64,000 nucleotides of DNA from Terrabacter aerolatus (GTDB lineage Bacteria; Actinomycetota; Actinomycetes; Actinomycetales; Dermatophilaceae), in contig NZ_BJYX01000009.1 in NCBI RefSeq assembly GCF_007991735.1, positions 62,001 through 126,000 on the forward strand, written 5' to 3'. Each line of letters opens with the position of its first letter. Position 1 is the first letter of the stretch. The notes beneath the pieces are model-generated. The model saw only the letters and a list, made by a program, of their open reading frames with translations. It was not told the DNA's origin and did no database searches. Position numbers and translations under genes: made by a program. Positions 7,686 to 17,194 of this stretch are shown here, piece by piece.

Positions 7686-8456
7686 GTGGCCGCGCCGCTG
7701 ACCGGCGTCCTGCGCCAGTCCGGGTCGCTCTTCGCGCTGGCCCTCGACGTGTTCCGGGCGCTGCCCAAGCGCCCCTTCCAGGTCAAGGAGTTCATCCAGC
7801 AGGCCTGGTTCATCGCGAGTGTGACGATCCTGCCCACCGCCCTCGTGTCGATCCCGTTCGGGGCGGTCATCGCCCTACAGCTCGGCACCCTGACCCGGCA
7901 GCTCGGCGCGCAGTCCTACACGGGAGCGGCCAGCGTCCTCGCCGTGCTGCGTGAGGCCAGCCCGATCGTCACGGCCCTGCTCATCGCGGGCGCCGGTGGC
8001 TCCGCCATCTGCGCCGACCTCGGCTCGCGCAAGATCCGCGAGGAGATCGACGCCATGGAGGTGCTCGGCATCAGCCCGATCCACCGCCTCGTCGTGCCCC
8101 GGGTCCTCGCCTCGATGCTCGTCGCGGTCCTGCTCAACGGGCTCGTGTCCGTCGTCGGCGTGGTCGGCGGCTACTTCTTCAACGTCATCGTCCAGGGCGG
8201 CACCCCGGGCGCCTACATCGCGAGCTTCACCGCGCTCGCCCAGCTGCCCGACCTCTGGACGGCCGAGATCAAGGCCCTGATCTTCGGGGCCATCTCCGCG
8301 GTGGTGGCGGCCTTCAAGGGACTCAACGCAGGCGGCGGACCGAAGGGGGTGGGCGACGCGGTCAACCAGAGCGTCGTCATCACCTTCATGCTCCTGTTCG
8401 TCGTCAACTTCGTCATCACGGCCGTGTACTTCCAAGTCGTGCCGCAGAAGATCTGA
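7686..8456 (+). CDS. yrbEA: Mce permease YrbEA (MlaE family)
   Basis: This is the first of two integral membrane permeases of the Mce importer. The 256-residue chain has the MlaE-family topology with about five to six hydrophobic segments. It also has the conserved stretch IVTALLIAGAGGSAICADLG, followed by the EEIDAMEVLGISPIHRLVVP motif that contacts the ATPase. The start is GTG 7686, just after the mceG stop and within reach of the GAGG in GAGGTGG. It pairs with the next gene to form the transmembrane heterodimer. Confidence 0.92.
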   Translation: MAAPLTGVLRQSGSLFALALDVFRALPKRPFQVKEFIQQAWFIASVTILPTALVSIPFGAVIALQLGTLTRQLGAQSYTGAASVLAVLREASPIVTALLIAGAGGSAICADLGSRKIREEIDAMEVLGISPIHRLVVPRVLASMLVAVLLNGLVSVVGVVGGYFFNVIVQGGTPGAYIASFTALAQLPDLWTAEIKALIFGAISAVVAAFKGLNAGGGPKGVGDAVNQSVVITFMLLFVVNFVITAVYFQVVPQKI

Positions 8457-8466
8457 GGAGGCGACG

Positions 8467-9360
8467 ATGGCGACCAGGACCAGGACCACGTCCAAGCCCA
8501 CCGCCGGCGAGGCGGCGGCGCGCAGCGCGAGTGCCGAGCGCCTGCTCGACCTCGCGTCCCGCCCCTCGCGGGCGCTCGACTCGCTCGGCGAGCAGATGCG
8601 CTTCTACGTGAGGTCGCTCGCGTGGAGCGGCCGCACGCTGCGCCGCTACAAGAAGGAGGTCGTGCGGCTGCTCGCCGAGGTCTCCCTCGGTACCGGGGCG
8701 CTGTCGGTCATCGGCGGCACGGTCGGCGTCATCGCCTTCCTCGCCTTCTTCACCGGCACCGAGGTCGGGCTCCAGGGCTACTCGTCCCTCGAGCAGCTCG
8801 GCACCGGGGCCTTCACGGGCTTCTTCTCGGCCTACCTCAACACCCGCGAGATCGCCCCCCTCGTCGCGGGCCTGGCGCTCGCGGCCACGGTCGGCTGCGG
8901 CTTCACCGCCCAGCTGGGCGCCATGCGCATCTCCGAGGAGGTCGACGCGCTCGAGGTGATGGGCATCCCGTCACTGCCCTTCCTCGTGACGACGCGCATG
9001 ATCGCCGGCTTCATCGCCGTCATCCCCCTCTACGTGCTCGGCCTGCTCAGCTCGTATGCCGCGACGCGGTTCATCTCGACGGCGTACTTCGGCCAGTCGG
9101 AGGGCACCTACGACCACTACTTCCACCTGTTCCTGCCGCCGGGTGACGTGTTCTGGTCGTTCGTCAAGGTCATGGTCTTCGCCGTCGTGATCATCCTCAT
9201 CCACTGCTACTACGGCTACACGGCATCGGGCGGCCCCGCCGGCGTCGGGGTCGCGGTCGGCACGGCGGTGCGCACCTCGATCGTCGCCATCAACATCGTC
9301 GACTTCTTCCTCTCCCTCGCCATCTGGGGTGCCACGACGAGCGTGAGGATCGCCGGATGA
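8467..9360 (+). CDS. yrbEB: Mce permease YrbEB (MlaE family)
   Basis: This is the second MlaE-type permease, 297 residues. An N-terminal cytoplasmic extension of about 60 residues precedes the membrane core. The family signature is visible as EEVDALEVMGIPSLPFLVTT, with the glycine-rich ALAATVGCGFTAQLGAMRIS before it. ATG 8467 follows AGGAGG at 8457-8462. Its stop overlaps the mceA start as ATGA, so translation of permease and substrate-binding subunits is coupled. Confidence 0.92.
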   Translation: MATRTRTTSKPTAGEAAARSASAERLLDLASRPSRALDSLGEQMRFYVRSLAWSGRTLRRYKKEVVRLLAEVSLGTGALSVIGGTVGVIAFLAFFTGTEVGLQGYSSLEQLGTGAFTGFFSAYLNTREIAPLVAGLALAATVGCGFTAQLGAMRISEEVDALEVMGIPSLPFLVTTRMIAGFIAVIPLYVLGLLSSYAATRFISTAYFGQSEGTYDHYFHLFLPPGDVFWSFVKVMVFAVVIILIHCYYGYTASGGPAGVGVAVGTAVRTSIVAINIVDFFLSLAIWGATTSVRIAG

Positions 9361-10724
9361 GCGTCGCACCGACCGATGCCGTCCCCGAGGTCAGCACGCA
9401 GTCGACCCCCGGGCCGATCACCCAGCACACGCGAAAGCGCCTGGGACAGAAGGCATACGGCATCGTCTTCCTGCTCGTGCTCGCCCTCCTGCTGGGGCTG
9501 TCGATCGCCTCGTTCCAGAAGCGGTTCACGCCGGTCGTCATGGTGACCCTCGAGACCGACCGCCTCGGCAGCCAGCTGCAGGAGAGCTCGGACGTCAAGC
9601 TGCGCGGCCTGCTCGTCGGTGAGGTGCGCCAGATCGAGGTGACCCCGACGGGGACCAGGCTCGAGCTCGCGCTGCAACCCGACGAGGTCGCCAAGATCCC
9701 GTCCAACGTCAGCGCGCGGCTGTTGCCCAAGACGCTCTTCGGTGAGCGCTACGTCGACCTCGTGACGTCAGCCTCGCCGGCGCGTCCGATCCGCGCGGGC
9801 GACGTCATCCCGCAGGACCGCAGCCGGGTCGCGATCGAGCTCGAGACGGTCTTCGACAACCTCTACCCGCTCCTGCGCACGGTCCAGCCGGCCAAGCTCG
9901 CCACCACCCTCAACGCCCTGTCGACCACCCTCGACGGACGCGGCGACCAGATCGGGCGCAACATCGTGCTCGTCGACCGCTACTTCAAGGCGCTCAACCC
10001 CAGCATGCCGACGATCCAACGCGACATCACGCTGCTCGCCGACACGGCCGACCTCTACGCCGGCGTCGCCCCCGACTTCTTCCGCCTGACCGAGTCGCTC
10101 CGCGTCACGAACAAGACCATCGTGGACAAGAACCAGCAGCTCGCGGCGTTCCTCGTCGGGACGGCCGGGTTCGCCAACGAGGCCGCCGGCTTCCTGCGCG
10201 ACAACGAGCAGCGGATCATCCAGGTCGGGCAGGTCAGCAAGCCCACCCTGCAGCTGCTCGCGGAGTACTCACCGATCTACCCGTGCGTGGCCTCGGGCCT
10301 CGTCAACTGGTTGCCGCGGGCCAACGCGGCCTTCTCCGGTGGCACCTTCCACATCACCCTCGAGGTCGTCCCGCCGCGCAAGGCTTACCGCCCCGGCGAG
10401 GAGCCGCGCTGGGACGACAAGCGCGGTCCCCACTGCTACGGGCTGCCGACCCCGGACGGCTCGCAGTCCAACCCCTTCACGGGCAACCACTTCGCCGACG
10501 GCACCCAGCCGGCGAGCAACGCGCAGCCCTTCTCCACGGTGCCGCAGGCGCTGCTGGGCAACGCCTCGGCCGCCGACTCCGGCACCGCCGGCACCGCCGA
10601 GGAGCAGCGCGTCGTCGGAGCCCTCTTCGCGCAGGACGGGCAGGCGAGCGACCCGGGGGCCAGTGGCATCCAGACCCTGCTCGCCGGTCCGATGATGCGC
10701 GGAACGGTGGTGAGCACCCGATGA
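9357..10724 (+). CDS. mceA: Mce family protein MceA
   Basis: This is the first of six MCE-domain proteins expected to form the extracytoplasmic lipid-conducting assembly. The 455-residue chain has one N-terminal membrane anchor at about 33-52 (AYGIVFLLVLALLLGLSIAS). The MCE/MlaD domain follows, with SSDVKLRGLLVGEVRQIEV and the LLPKTLFGERYVDLV motif. A helical region of about 200 residues follows with the family spacing, then a Pro/Gly-rich tail. It has ATGA overlaps at both ends. The conserved LFGERYVDL supports an MceA-type position. Confidence 0.93.
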   Translation: MSVAPTDAVPEVSTQSTPGPITQHTRKRLGQKAYGIVFLLVLALLLGLSIASFQKRFTPVVMVTLETDRLGSQLQESSDVKLRGLLVGEVRQIEVTPTGTRLELALQPDEVAKIPSNVSARLLPKTLFGERYVDLVTSASPARPIRAGDVIPQDRSRVAIELETVFDNLYPLLRTVQPAKLATTLNALSTTLDGRGDQIGRNIVLVDRYFKALNPSMPTIQRDITLLADTADLYAGVAPDFFRLTESLRVTNKTIVDKNQQLAAFLVGTAGFANEAAGFLRDNEQRIIQVGQVSKPTLQLLAEYSPIYPCVASGLVNWLPRANAAFSGGTFHITLEVVPPRKAYRPGEEPRWDDKRGPHCYGLPTPDGSQSNPFTGNHFADGTQPASNAQPFSTVPQALLGNASAADSGTAGTAEEQRVVGALFAQDGQASDPGASGIQTLLAGPMMRGTVVSTR

Positions 10725-11752
10725 AGGTCAAGGGATCGCTCATCAAGCTCATCGTCTTCGCCGCCGTCACGCTCTTCGCGACGAGCATCCTCGCGCTGAC
10801 GATCGCCAACATCCAGTTCGGTTCGAAGGCGACGTACACCGCCGTCGTCAGCGACGCGACCGGTGTCATCCCCGGGCAGGACGTCCGCATCGCCGGCGTG
10901 CGCGTCGGGGAGGTCTCCGACGTGCGGGTCGCCCACGACGCGGGCTCCGACGGAGCCAACGCCGAGATCGACTTCTCGGTGCTCAAGAGCTCGGTCCTGA
11001 CCCAGGGCACCGAGGTCACCGTCAAGTACCGCAACCTCGTCGGGCAGCGCTACCTCGCGCTGACGCAGGGGGCCGGCGCCCCGACGCCCCTGGCCGACGG
11101 CGCCACGATCCCGCTCTCACGCACCCACCCGGCGCTCGACCTCACGGTCCTCTTCAACGGGTTCAAGCCCCTCTTCGCCGCGCTGTCCCCGAGCGACGTC
11201 AACGAGCTCTCCGGCCTGCTCATCCAGACCCTGCAGGGCGAGGGCGGCGACGTGAACACGTTGCTGGCCAAGACCGCCAGTCTCACCTCGACGATCGCCG
11301 ACCGTGACGCCGTCATCGGCCGCACCATCGACAACCTCAACGCCGTGCTCGGCACCGTCGACGCGCACGACCAGCAGCTGCTCTCGCTCATCGACCAGCT
11401 CCAGCGCTTCACGAGCGGGCTCGCCGCCGACCGCGAGACGATCGGTCGCTCGCTCTCCGGGATCAACACCCTCTCGGCCGAGACCGCCGACCTGCTCGTC
11501 TCGACCCGCCCGCTCATCAAGGACGACGTCGCCCAGCTGCGCACGCTCACCACGACGCTCAACAAGCCCTCCAACGTCAAGGAGTTCGAGAGCTTCATCA
11601 CGGGCGCGCCGGGCCGCATCACCACCCTGACGCGGACGGCGACCTACGGCTCGTGGTTCAACTTCTACCTCTGCAAGTTCGACACCCGCAGCCCGATCCT
11701 CCCGGGCGTGAGCCCCACCTACGACGTGTCGTCAGCGAGGTGCCAGTCGTGA
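10721..11752 (+). CDS. mceB: Mce family protein MceB
   Basis: This second MCE protein has 343 residues from ATG 10721, which overlaps the mceA stop. The frame is open upstream but the overlap start gives the normal N-terminus MKVKGSLIKLIVFAAVTLFA, a membrane anchor. The MCE domain shows GVIPGQDVRIAGVRVGEV and YRNLVGQRYLALTQG. A long coiled region follows (ETADLLVSTRPLIKDDVAQL). It ends with a GTGA overlap into mceC. Confidence 0.92.
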   Translation: MKVKGSLIKLIVFAAVTLFATSILALTIANIQFGSKATYTAVVSDATGVIPGQDVRIAGVRVGEVSDVRVAHDAGSDGANAEIDFSVLKSSVLTQGTEVTVKYRNLVGQRYLALTQGAGAPTPLADGATIPLSRTHPALDLTVLFNGFKPLFAALSPSDVNELSGLLIQTLQGEGGDVNTLLAKTASLTSTIADRDAVIGRTIDNLNAVLGTVDAHDQQLLSLIDQLQRFTSGLAADRETIGRSLSGINTLSAETADLLVSTRPLIKDDVAQLRTLTTTLNKPSNVKEFESFITGAPGRITTLTRTATYGSWFNFYLCKFDTRSPILPGVSPTYDVSSARCQS

Positions 11753-12780
11753 GCATTCCCTTCCGAGAGCGCAACCCGGTCCCCATCGGTGCGATCGGCC
11801 TGCTCGTCATCGCCGTCGTGCTCTACCTGGCCTTCAACGCCTCGAACCTGCCGATCATCGGGGGCGGCACGTCCTACAGCGCCGCGTTCACCGAGGCGGG
11901 CGGCATCAAGCCCGACGACGACGTGCGCATCGCCGGCGTCAAGGTGGGCAAGGTGACGGGGGTCGACCTCGAGGGCGGGCACGTGCGCGTCGACTTCGTC
12001 ATCACCGAGGACGCGAGCTTCGGCCAGCAGACCGGCGCCTCGATCCGCATGAAGACCATCCTCGGGGAGAAGTACGTCGCGCTGGACCCCAAGGGCCAGG
12101 GCCAGCTCGACCCCGACACGCAGATCCCCGTCGCTCGCACCGTCAGCTCCTACGACGTCATCAACGCGTTCCAGGACCTCACGACGACGACCGAGCGCAT
12201 CGACACCGGCCAGCTGGCGAAGTCCCTCACCGTCATCGCGAGCGAGTTCAAGGACAGCCCGCAGTACGTCAGGGCCACCCTCGACGGACTCTCGCGGCTC
12301 TCGCGCACCGTGGCGAGCCGGGACGCCGAGCTGGGCTCGCTGCTCAAGCGGGCCAACAGCGTCAGCGGGCTGGTGCGCAGCCGCAACGAGCAGGTGAGCA
12401 CCCTCATCAAGGACGCCGACCTGCTCATGGTCGAGCTCGTCAAGCGCCGTGACGACATCCGCACCCTCTTCCGGAACACCTCGGCGCTGTCCCAGCAGCT
12501 CACGGGCCTCGCCCGCGACAACCGGGCCCAGCTGAAGCCGGCGCTCGCCGAGCTCGACCAGACGCTCGCGATGCTCCAGAAGCACGACGTCGACCTCGAG
12601 AAGACGATCCAGGCGATGGCCCCGTTCACGCGGGTCTACGCCAACACCCTCGGCACCGGCCGCTGGTTCGACACGTGGGTCTCCAACCTCGTCGTCCCCG
12701 TGGGCACGCCGGGCCTCGCCCTGCCGGGCACGAAGCTGCCCGACCTGCTCCTTCCCGGCACCTCCGGAGGTGGTCGCTGA
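11749..12780 (+). CDS. mceC: Mce family protein MceC
   Basis: This third MCE protein has 343 residues from GTG 11749, chosen because it forms a GTGA overlap with mceB; a GTG at 11740 is also in frame. The N-terminal anchor is PIGAIGLLVIAVVLYLAFNA. The MCE domain contains GGIKPDDDVRIAGVKVGKV and MKTILGEKYVALDP. The C-terminal half is predicted to be long helices (LKPALAELDQTLAMLQKHD), the region that forms the needle-like barrel in studied Mce complexes. The stop overlaps the mceD start. Confidence 0.92.
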   Translation: MSIPFRERNPVPIGAIGLLVIAVVLYLAFNASNLPIIGGGTSYSAAFTEAGGIKPDDDVRIAGVKVGKVTGVDLEGGHVRVDFVITEDASFGQQTGASIRMKTILGEKYVALDPKGQGQLDPDTQIPVARTVSSYDVINAFQDLTTTTERIDTGQLAKSLTVIASEFKDSPQYVRATLDGLSRLSRTVASRDAELGSLLKRANSVSGLVRSRNEQVSTLIKDADLLMVELVKRRDDIRTLFRNTSALSQQLTGLARDNRAQLKPALAELDQTLAMLQKHDVDLEKTIQAMAPFTRVYANTLGTGRWFDTWVSNLVVPVGTPGLALPGTKLPDLLLPGTSGGGR

Positions 12781-13997
12781 TGCCCGCCCGCGAGAGCGCC
12801 CCGCGTATGCCGTTCGGTCGGCTGCACGGGCCTGTCACCCTGCTCGGCAAGATCGTCACCGGCCTCGTCGTCGTGGGCCTCGTCGCCGCCGGCATCGTCT
12901 TCTGGCCGAGCCAGGCGCAGACCTCGGTCAGTGCCGACTTCACCCGTGCCGTGGGGCTCTACCCCGGCTCGGACGTGCGCATCCTCGGGGTCAAGGTCGG
13001 CCAGGTCGACAGCGTGACCCCAGAGGGTGACCACGTCCACGTCGCGTTCAGCTACGACGACAAGTACCGCGTGCCCGCGTCGGCCCAGGCCGCCATCGTC
13101 GCGCCGTCCCTCGTCTCCGACCGCTACGTCCAGCTGCTCCCGGTCTACTCGTCCGGTCCGGCGATGGCCGCCGGTGCACGAATCCCCTTGGACCGCACGG
13201 CAGTTCCCGTCGAGCTCGACCGGGTGTCGCAGAGCCTCGACGACCTCATGGTCGCGCTGGGGCCCGACGGGGCGAACAAGAACGGGGCGCTCAACGACCT
13301 GCTGCGCACCTCCGCGGCCAACCTCGACGGCAACGGCGACAAGATCAACGGCACGGTGCACGACCTGTCGACCGCCCTGTCGACGCTGTCCGGCAGCCGC
13401 GACGACCTCTTCGGCACGGTGAAGAACCTCCAGTCCTTCACCTCGATGCTGGCCACCAACAACGACCAGGTGCGCCGGCTCAACTCCGACCTCGCGACGG
13501 TCGCGACGCAGCTGAGCGAGGAGCGGGGCGACCTCAAGGCGACCCTGCAGAGCCTCGGCATCGCCGTCGACGAGGTGTCCGGCTTCGTCTCCGACAACCG
13601 CGCCCTGCTCAAGAGCGACCTCGACAAGGCGGTGGCCGTGACGAGCACGATCGCCAAGAACCGGCAGGCGCTGGCAGCGACGCTCGAGAACGCCCCGGTC
13701 GCGCTGTCGAACCTCCAGAACGCCTACCATCCGCAGACCGGCACGCTCGACACCCGCAACAACGCCAAGGGGCTCGACGACCCGTTGCTGCTCATGTGCT
13801 CGATCCTGACCGGCCCGACGCAGACGGGGAACACGAAGCTGTGCGACGCGCTCAAGAAGGCGCTGATCCTCAAGCTGCCGATGCTGCCGTCCCTGCCGAG
13901 CGGCACTGCGCTGCAAGGCACCCCGCAGCCGAGCGGTCTGGTCAACCTCCGTGGTGCCGACCCGACCCTCGGCGGACTGCTCGGAGGCTCGCGATGA
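12780..13997 (+). CDS. mceD: Mce family protein MceD
   Basis: This fourth MCE protein has 405 residues from ATG 12780, which shares one base with the mceC TGA. An anchor at about 22-42 (LGKIVTGLVVVGLVAAGIVF) is followed by the MCE domain with GLYPGSDVRILGVKVGQVDS and SLVSDRYVQLLPVY. The SDRYVQL form is typical of MceD. The tail holds two cysteines (LLMCSILTG, NTKLCDALK) that could form a disulfide outside the membrane. Confidence 0.92.
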   Translation: MPARESAPRMPFGRLHGPVTLLGKIVTGLVVVGLVAAGIVFWPSQAQTSVSADFTRAVGLYPGSDVRILGVKVGQVDSVTPEGDHVHVAFSYDDKYRVPASAQAAIVAPSLVSDRYVQLLPVYSSGPAMAAGARIPLDRTAVPVELDRVSQSLDDLMVALGPDGANKNGALNDLLRTSAANLDGNGDKINGTVHDLSTALSTLSGSRDDLFGTVKNLQSFTSMLATNNDQVRRLNSDLATVATQLSEERGDLKATLQSLGIAVDEVSGFVSDNRALLKSDLDKAVAVTSTIAKNRQALAATLENAPVALSNLQNAYHPQTGTLDTRNNAKGLDDPLLLMCSILTGPTQTGNTKLCDALKKALILKLPMLPSLPSGTALQGTPQPSGLVNLRGADPTLGGLLGGSR

Positions 13998-15238
13998 GGT
14001 ATGCCGTCCCCTCCAGGCTGCGACGTGCGTCCGCCGTCGTCGTGCTGGCGTCCCTGGCCCTGGCCGGGTGCAGCGCCTACGACCTGCCGCTCCCCGGTGG
14101 CGCCGGCACCGGTGACAACTCCTACACGGTGACCGCCGAGTTCGCCGACGTCCTCGACCTCGTGCCCCAGTCCGCGGTCAAGGTCAACCAGGTCACGGTG
14201 GGCTCCGTCGAGGACATCCAGGTCACGGGCTGGACCGCGACGGTGCGCCTGCGCCTGCCCGGCAACGTCGTGCTACCCGACAACGCCACGGCCGAGCTCA
14301 AGCAGACCTCGCTCCTCGGCGAGAAGTACGTCGCCCTCGCGCCTCCGACCGACGTGCCGCCCCAGGGACGGCTGGGGGAGGGCGACCGCATCCCGTTGTC
14401 GCGCACCAGCCGCAACCCCGAGGTCGAGGAGGTCCTCGGCGCGATGTCGCTGCTGCTCAACGGTGGCGGCGTGGCCCAGCTCAAGACCATCGAGGCCGAG
14501 CTCAACAACGCGCTGCGCGGCCGCACGGGTGACGTCAAGGACCTCGTGACGCAGCTCAACACCTTCGTGGGCGGCCTCGACGCGCAGAAGGGCGAGATCG
14601 TCCGTGCCATCGACAGCATCGACCACCTGTCCTCGACCCTCGCGAAGAACCAGACCAAGATCGCCGCGGCGCTCGAGGAGCTCCCCAAGGGCCTGACGAT
14701 CCTGGCCGACCAGCGGCGGCAGCTCACGGCGATGCTGACCGCCCTGCGCGACCTCGGCGAGGTGGGCACCCGGGTCATCCGCGGCTCACGGGCCGACCTG
14801 GAGGCCAACCTGCGAGCGATCAGCCCCATCCTGCGCCAGCTCAACAAGGCCGGTGACGACCTGCCCAAGAGCTACCAGCTGTTGCTGACCTACCCCTTCC
14901 CGAACAACGCGCAGAGCACGATCAAGGGCGACTACACCAACCTCTGGGCGACCTTGGACACCAACGTCGGCACCATCGCCGACAACCTCGGCATCGGGCG
15001 GCTGCCCACCGGGTCGGGTGTCCCCGGGGTGCCGCTGCCCTCCGTACCGCTCCCGTCCGTGCCCCTGCCCTCGATCCCGCTGCCCTCGGTACCGGTGCCC
15101 AAGGTGCCGCTCCCGAGCGTCACCGGGCTGCCCTCCCCGACCCTGCCCGGCGGCCTGCTGGGGTCCGGCGCCTCCGGGGCCGGATCGGCCGACTCGGCGT
15201 CCTGGTCGACGCTCTTCCCCACGGGAGGCTCCCGATGA
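13994..15238 (+). CDS. mceE: Mce family lipoprotein MceE (LprK-like)
   Basis: The fifth MCE protein is the lipoprotein member: MRYAVPSRLRR, then a hydrophobic segment, then the lipobox LALAGC with Cys26. ATG 13994 overlaps the mceD stop. The MCE domain has LVPQSAVKVNQVTVGSVEDI and TSLLGEKYVALAPP. The C-terminal 65 residues contain repeated VPLPS units (seven or so VP/IPLPS-like steps between about 340 and 385), then GLLGSGASGAGS. Such a tail would be extended and may reach into the wall. Overlap with mceF couples the two. Confidence 0.93.
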   Translation: MRYAVPSRLRRASAVVVLASLALAGCSAYDLPLPGGAGTGDNSYTVTAEFADVLDLVPQSAVKVNQVTVGSVEDIQVTGWTATVRLRLPGNVVLPDNATAELKQTSLLGEKYVALAPPTDVPPQGRLGEGDRIPLSRTSRNPEVEEVLGAMSLLLNGGGVAQLKTIEAELNNALRGRTGDVKDLVTQLNTFVGGLDAQKGEIVRAIDSIDHLSSTLAKNQTKIAAALEELPKGLTILADQRRQLTAMLTALRDLGEVGTRVIRGSRADLEANLRAISPILRQLNKAGDDLPKSYQLLLTYPFPNNAQSTIKGDYTNLWATLDTNVGTIADNLGIGRLPTGSGVPGVPLPSVPLPSVPLPSIPLPSVPVPKVPLPSVTGLPSPTLPGGLLGSGASGAGSADSASWSTLFPTGGSR

Positions 15239-16530
15239 TCACCCGCACCGTCCGGCTCCAGCTCGCGGCCTTCGCGCTGCTGTCCGTCACCCTCGTGGCC
15301 ATCCTGTCGGCCAACTACGTCGGTCTCACCGACAAGATCGCCGGTGGCAGCTACGTCGTCTCCGCGGAGCTCGCCCAGTCCGGTGGCATCTTCGTCGGCG
15401 CCGAGGTCACCTACCGCGGTGTCACGGTGGGCAAGGTCGAGACGCTGCGCCTCTCGGGCGACGGTGTGGTCGTCGACGCACGGCTCGACCGCGGCACCGA
15501 GGTGCCCAAGGACACCCGGGCGGTCGTCGAGAACCGGTCGGCGGTGGGGGAGCAGTACCTCGACCTGCAGCCGCGTACCGCGAAGGCGCCCTTCCTCGCC
15601 GCCGGAGACGTCATCCCCCGCTCCAGCACCGCCTTCCCCCTGCGCATCGACCAGCTGCTCCAGCACGTCAACGACACCGTCTCGTCGGTGCCGAGGGGCG
15701 ACCTCGTCACGACGGTCGACGAGCTGGACAAGGCCTTCAAGGGTGGTGGCACGGACCTGCAGCGGCTCATCGACTCGGGCAACGCCCTGACCTCGGCCGC
15801 CTCCGAGGCGCTGCCGCAGACCACGCGCCTCATCGACGACGGCCGCATCGTGCTCGACACGCAGGTCAAGAGCGGCGCCGACATCCGCACGAGCGTGTCC
15901 GGCTTCGCCGACGTCGCGGACACCCTGCGCCAGTCCGACCCCGACCTGCGGCTCGTGCTCGACCGCGGGTCGGTCGCCGTCGGCCAGCTCGACGCCCTCA
16001 TCTCGGAGAACAAGCAGAGCCTGGCCGCACTGCTCGCCAACTTCATCACCATCGGCAACGTGACGACCGCACGACTCGACGGCATCGAGCAGTTGCTCGT
16101 GACCTACCCCGACGTCGTGACCGGTGGTTTCACCGTCGTCCCCGGCGACGGCACCGCCCACTTCGGCCTCGTCCTCAACGTCGACGATCCCAAGGCCTGC
16201 GAGGCCGGCTACGAGGGCACGAAGAAGATCGACCCGCACCAGACCACGAACCTGCCGCCGGTCAACCTCGACGCGCACTGCGCCGCCGCGCGAGGCTCGG
16301 GCACCGACGTCCGCGGGGCCCAGAACGCGCCGAAGCCGACGCGCGGGGGCCAGGGCGGCCAGAGCTACCCCCTGGCCTTCGGGGCGACCCCGGTCGCTCT
16401 CGGGAACCAGGCCGTGACCTCCGGGAGCCCTGAGTCGTTGTCAGTCCAGTCGCCGGTCGCTCCGACCGGCGCCGGACGGACCGACAACGGCACGAGCTGG
16501 CTCTGGATGATGCAGGAGGCGCTCCACTAG
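15235..16530 (+). CDS. mceF: Mce family protein MceF
   Basis: This sixth and last MCE protein has 431 residues. The anchor LQLAAFALLSVTLVAILSAN at about 9-28 precedes the MCE domain, which shows SGGIFVGAEVTYRGVTVGKV and RSAVGEQYLDLQP. The SAVGEQYLDL form is typical of MceF. The tail is rich in Gly, Pro and Ser with Cys pairs (DPKACEAGYEG, LDAHCAAARG). It starts with an ATGA overlap and is followed by a short gap before the Mce-associated genes. Confidence 0.92.
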   Translation: MITRTVRLQLAAFALLSVTLVAILSANYVGLTDKIAGGSYVVSAELAQSGGIFVGAEVTYRGVTVGKVETLRLSGDGVVVDARLDRGTEVPKDTRAVVENRSAVGEQYLDLQPRTAKAPFLAAGDVIPRSSTAFPLRIDQLLQHVNDTVSSVPRGDLVTTVDELDKAFKGGGTDLQRLIDSGNALTSAASEALPQTTRLIDDGRIVLDTQVKSGADIRTSVSGFADVADTLRQSDPDLRLVLDRGSVAVGQLDALISENKQSLAALLANFITIGNVTTARLDGIEQLLVTYPDVVTGGFTVVPGDGTAHFGLVLNVDDPKACEAGYEGTKKIDPHQTTNLPPVNLDAHCAAARGSGTDVRGAQNAPKPTRGGQGGQSYPLAFGATPVALGNQAVTSGSPESLSVQSPVAPTGAGRTDNGTSWLWMMQEALH

Positions 16531-16555
16531 CCGGTGACGGAAGGAAACCCCCTCA

Positions 16556-17194
16556 ATGACGATGGTCACCACCCACCCGGAGACGGGACGGCTCCCGAGC
16601 TCCTCCGAGAGCTCCGCGGAGCGCGACACCCGCGATCCAGACACCGCCCGCGACGCCGGGTCCGGTCCCCCCGACGCGCCACGTGCGGGCCTCAGGGGTG
16701 TCCGCACGTGGCGTCCCACCCCACGACTGCTGTGGGGGCTGACCGCGGTGCTCCTGCTCGCCGCCGTGGCCGTCACGGCCACGCTCGGTCGCTCGGCCTG
16801 GCAGCAGCAGCGTGAGGCCGACGCGGCCGCGGACGCACTGGCCGCCGGTCGCCAGATCGCCATCAACTTCGTGACGATGGACGCCGCGTCGTTCGATGCC
16901 GACACCAAGCGCGTCCTGGACGAGTCCACCGGTGCGTTCCAGAAGGAGTACGCCTCCACGCTGGCCCAGCTCAAGCCGGTCGTCACCGCCAACAAGACCG
17001 TCTCGACCGTCGAGCGGGCCGAGGCCTCGTTGGTGTCGGGCGACGAGGACTCCGCGAAGGTCATCGTCGGCGTCGTGGCGCCGACCTCGAACGCCTCGAC
17101 CCCCCAGCCCGAGAAGAAGACGTACCGGCTCCGGCTCGACCTCGTGAAGGTCGGCGACGCGTGGAAGGTGAGCACCCTTGACTTCGTCAGCTGA
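16556..17194 (+). CDS. Mce-associated membrane protein
   Basis: This 212-residue single-pass protein has a disordered cytoplasmic N-terminus, a membrane segment at about 60-80 (LLWGLTAVLLLAAVAVTATL) and an extracytoplasmic alpha/beta domain of about 130 residues ending KVGDAWKVSTLDFVS. That ending and length fit the Mas/NTF2-like proteins found at the end of mce operons. In mycobacteria such proteins stabilise the importer, for example OmamA. ATG 16556 follows GGAAGGAAA. The 3' end overlaps the next gene. Confidence 0.85.
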   Translation: MTMVTTHPETGRLPSSSESSAERDTRDPDTARDAGSGPPDAPRAGLRGVRTWRPTPRLLWGLTAVLLLAAVAVTATLGRSAWQQQREADAAADALAAGRQIAINFVTMDAASFDADTKRVLDESTGAFQKEYASTLAQLKPVVTANKTVSTVERAEASLVSGDEDSAKVIVGVVAPTSNASTPQPEKKTYRLRLDLVKVGDAWKVSTLDFVS

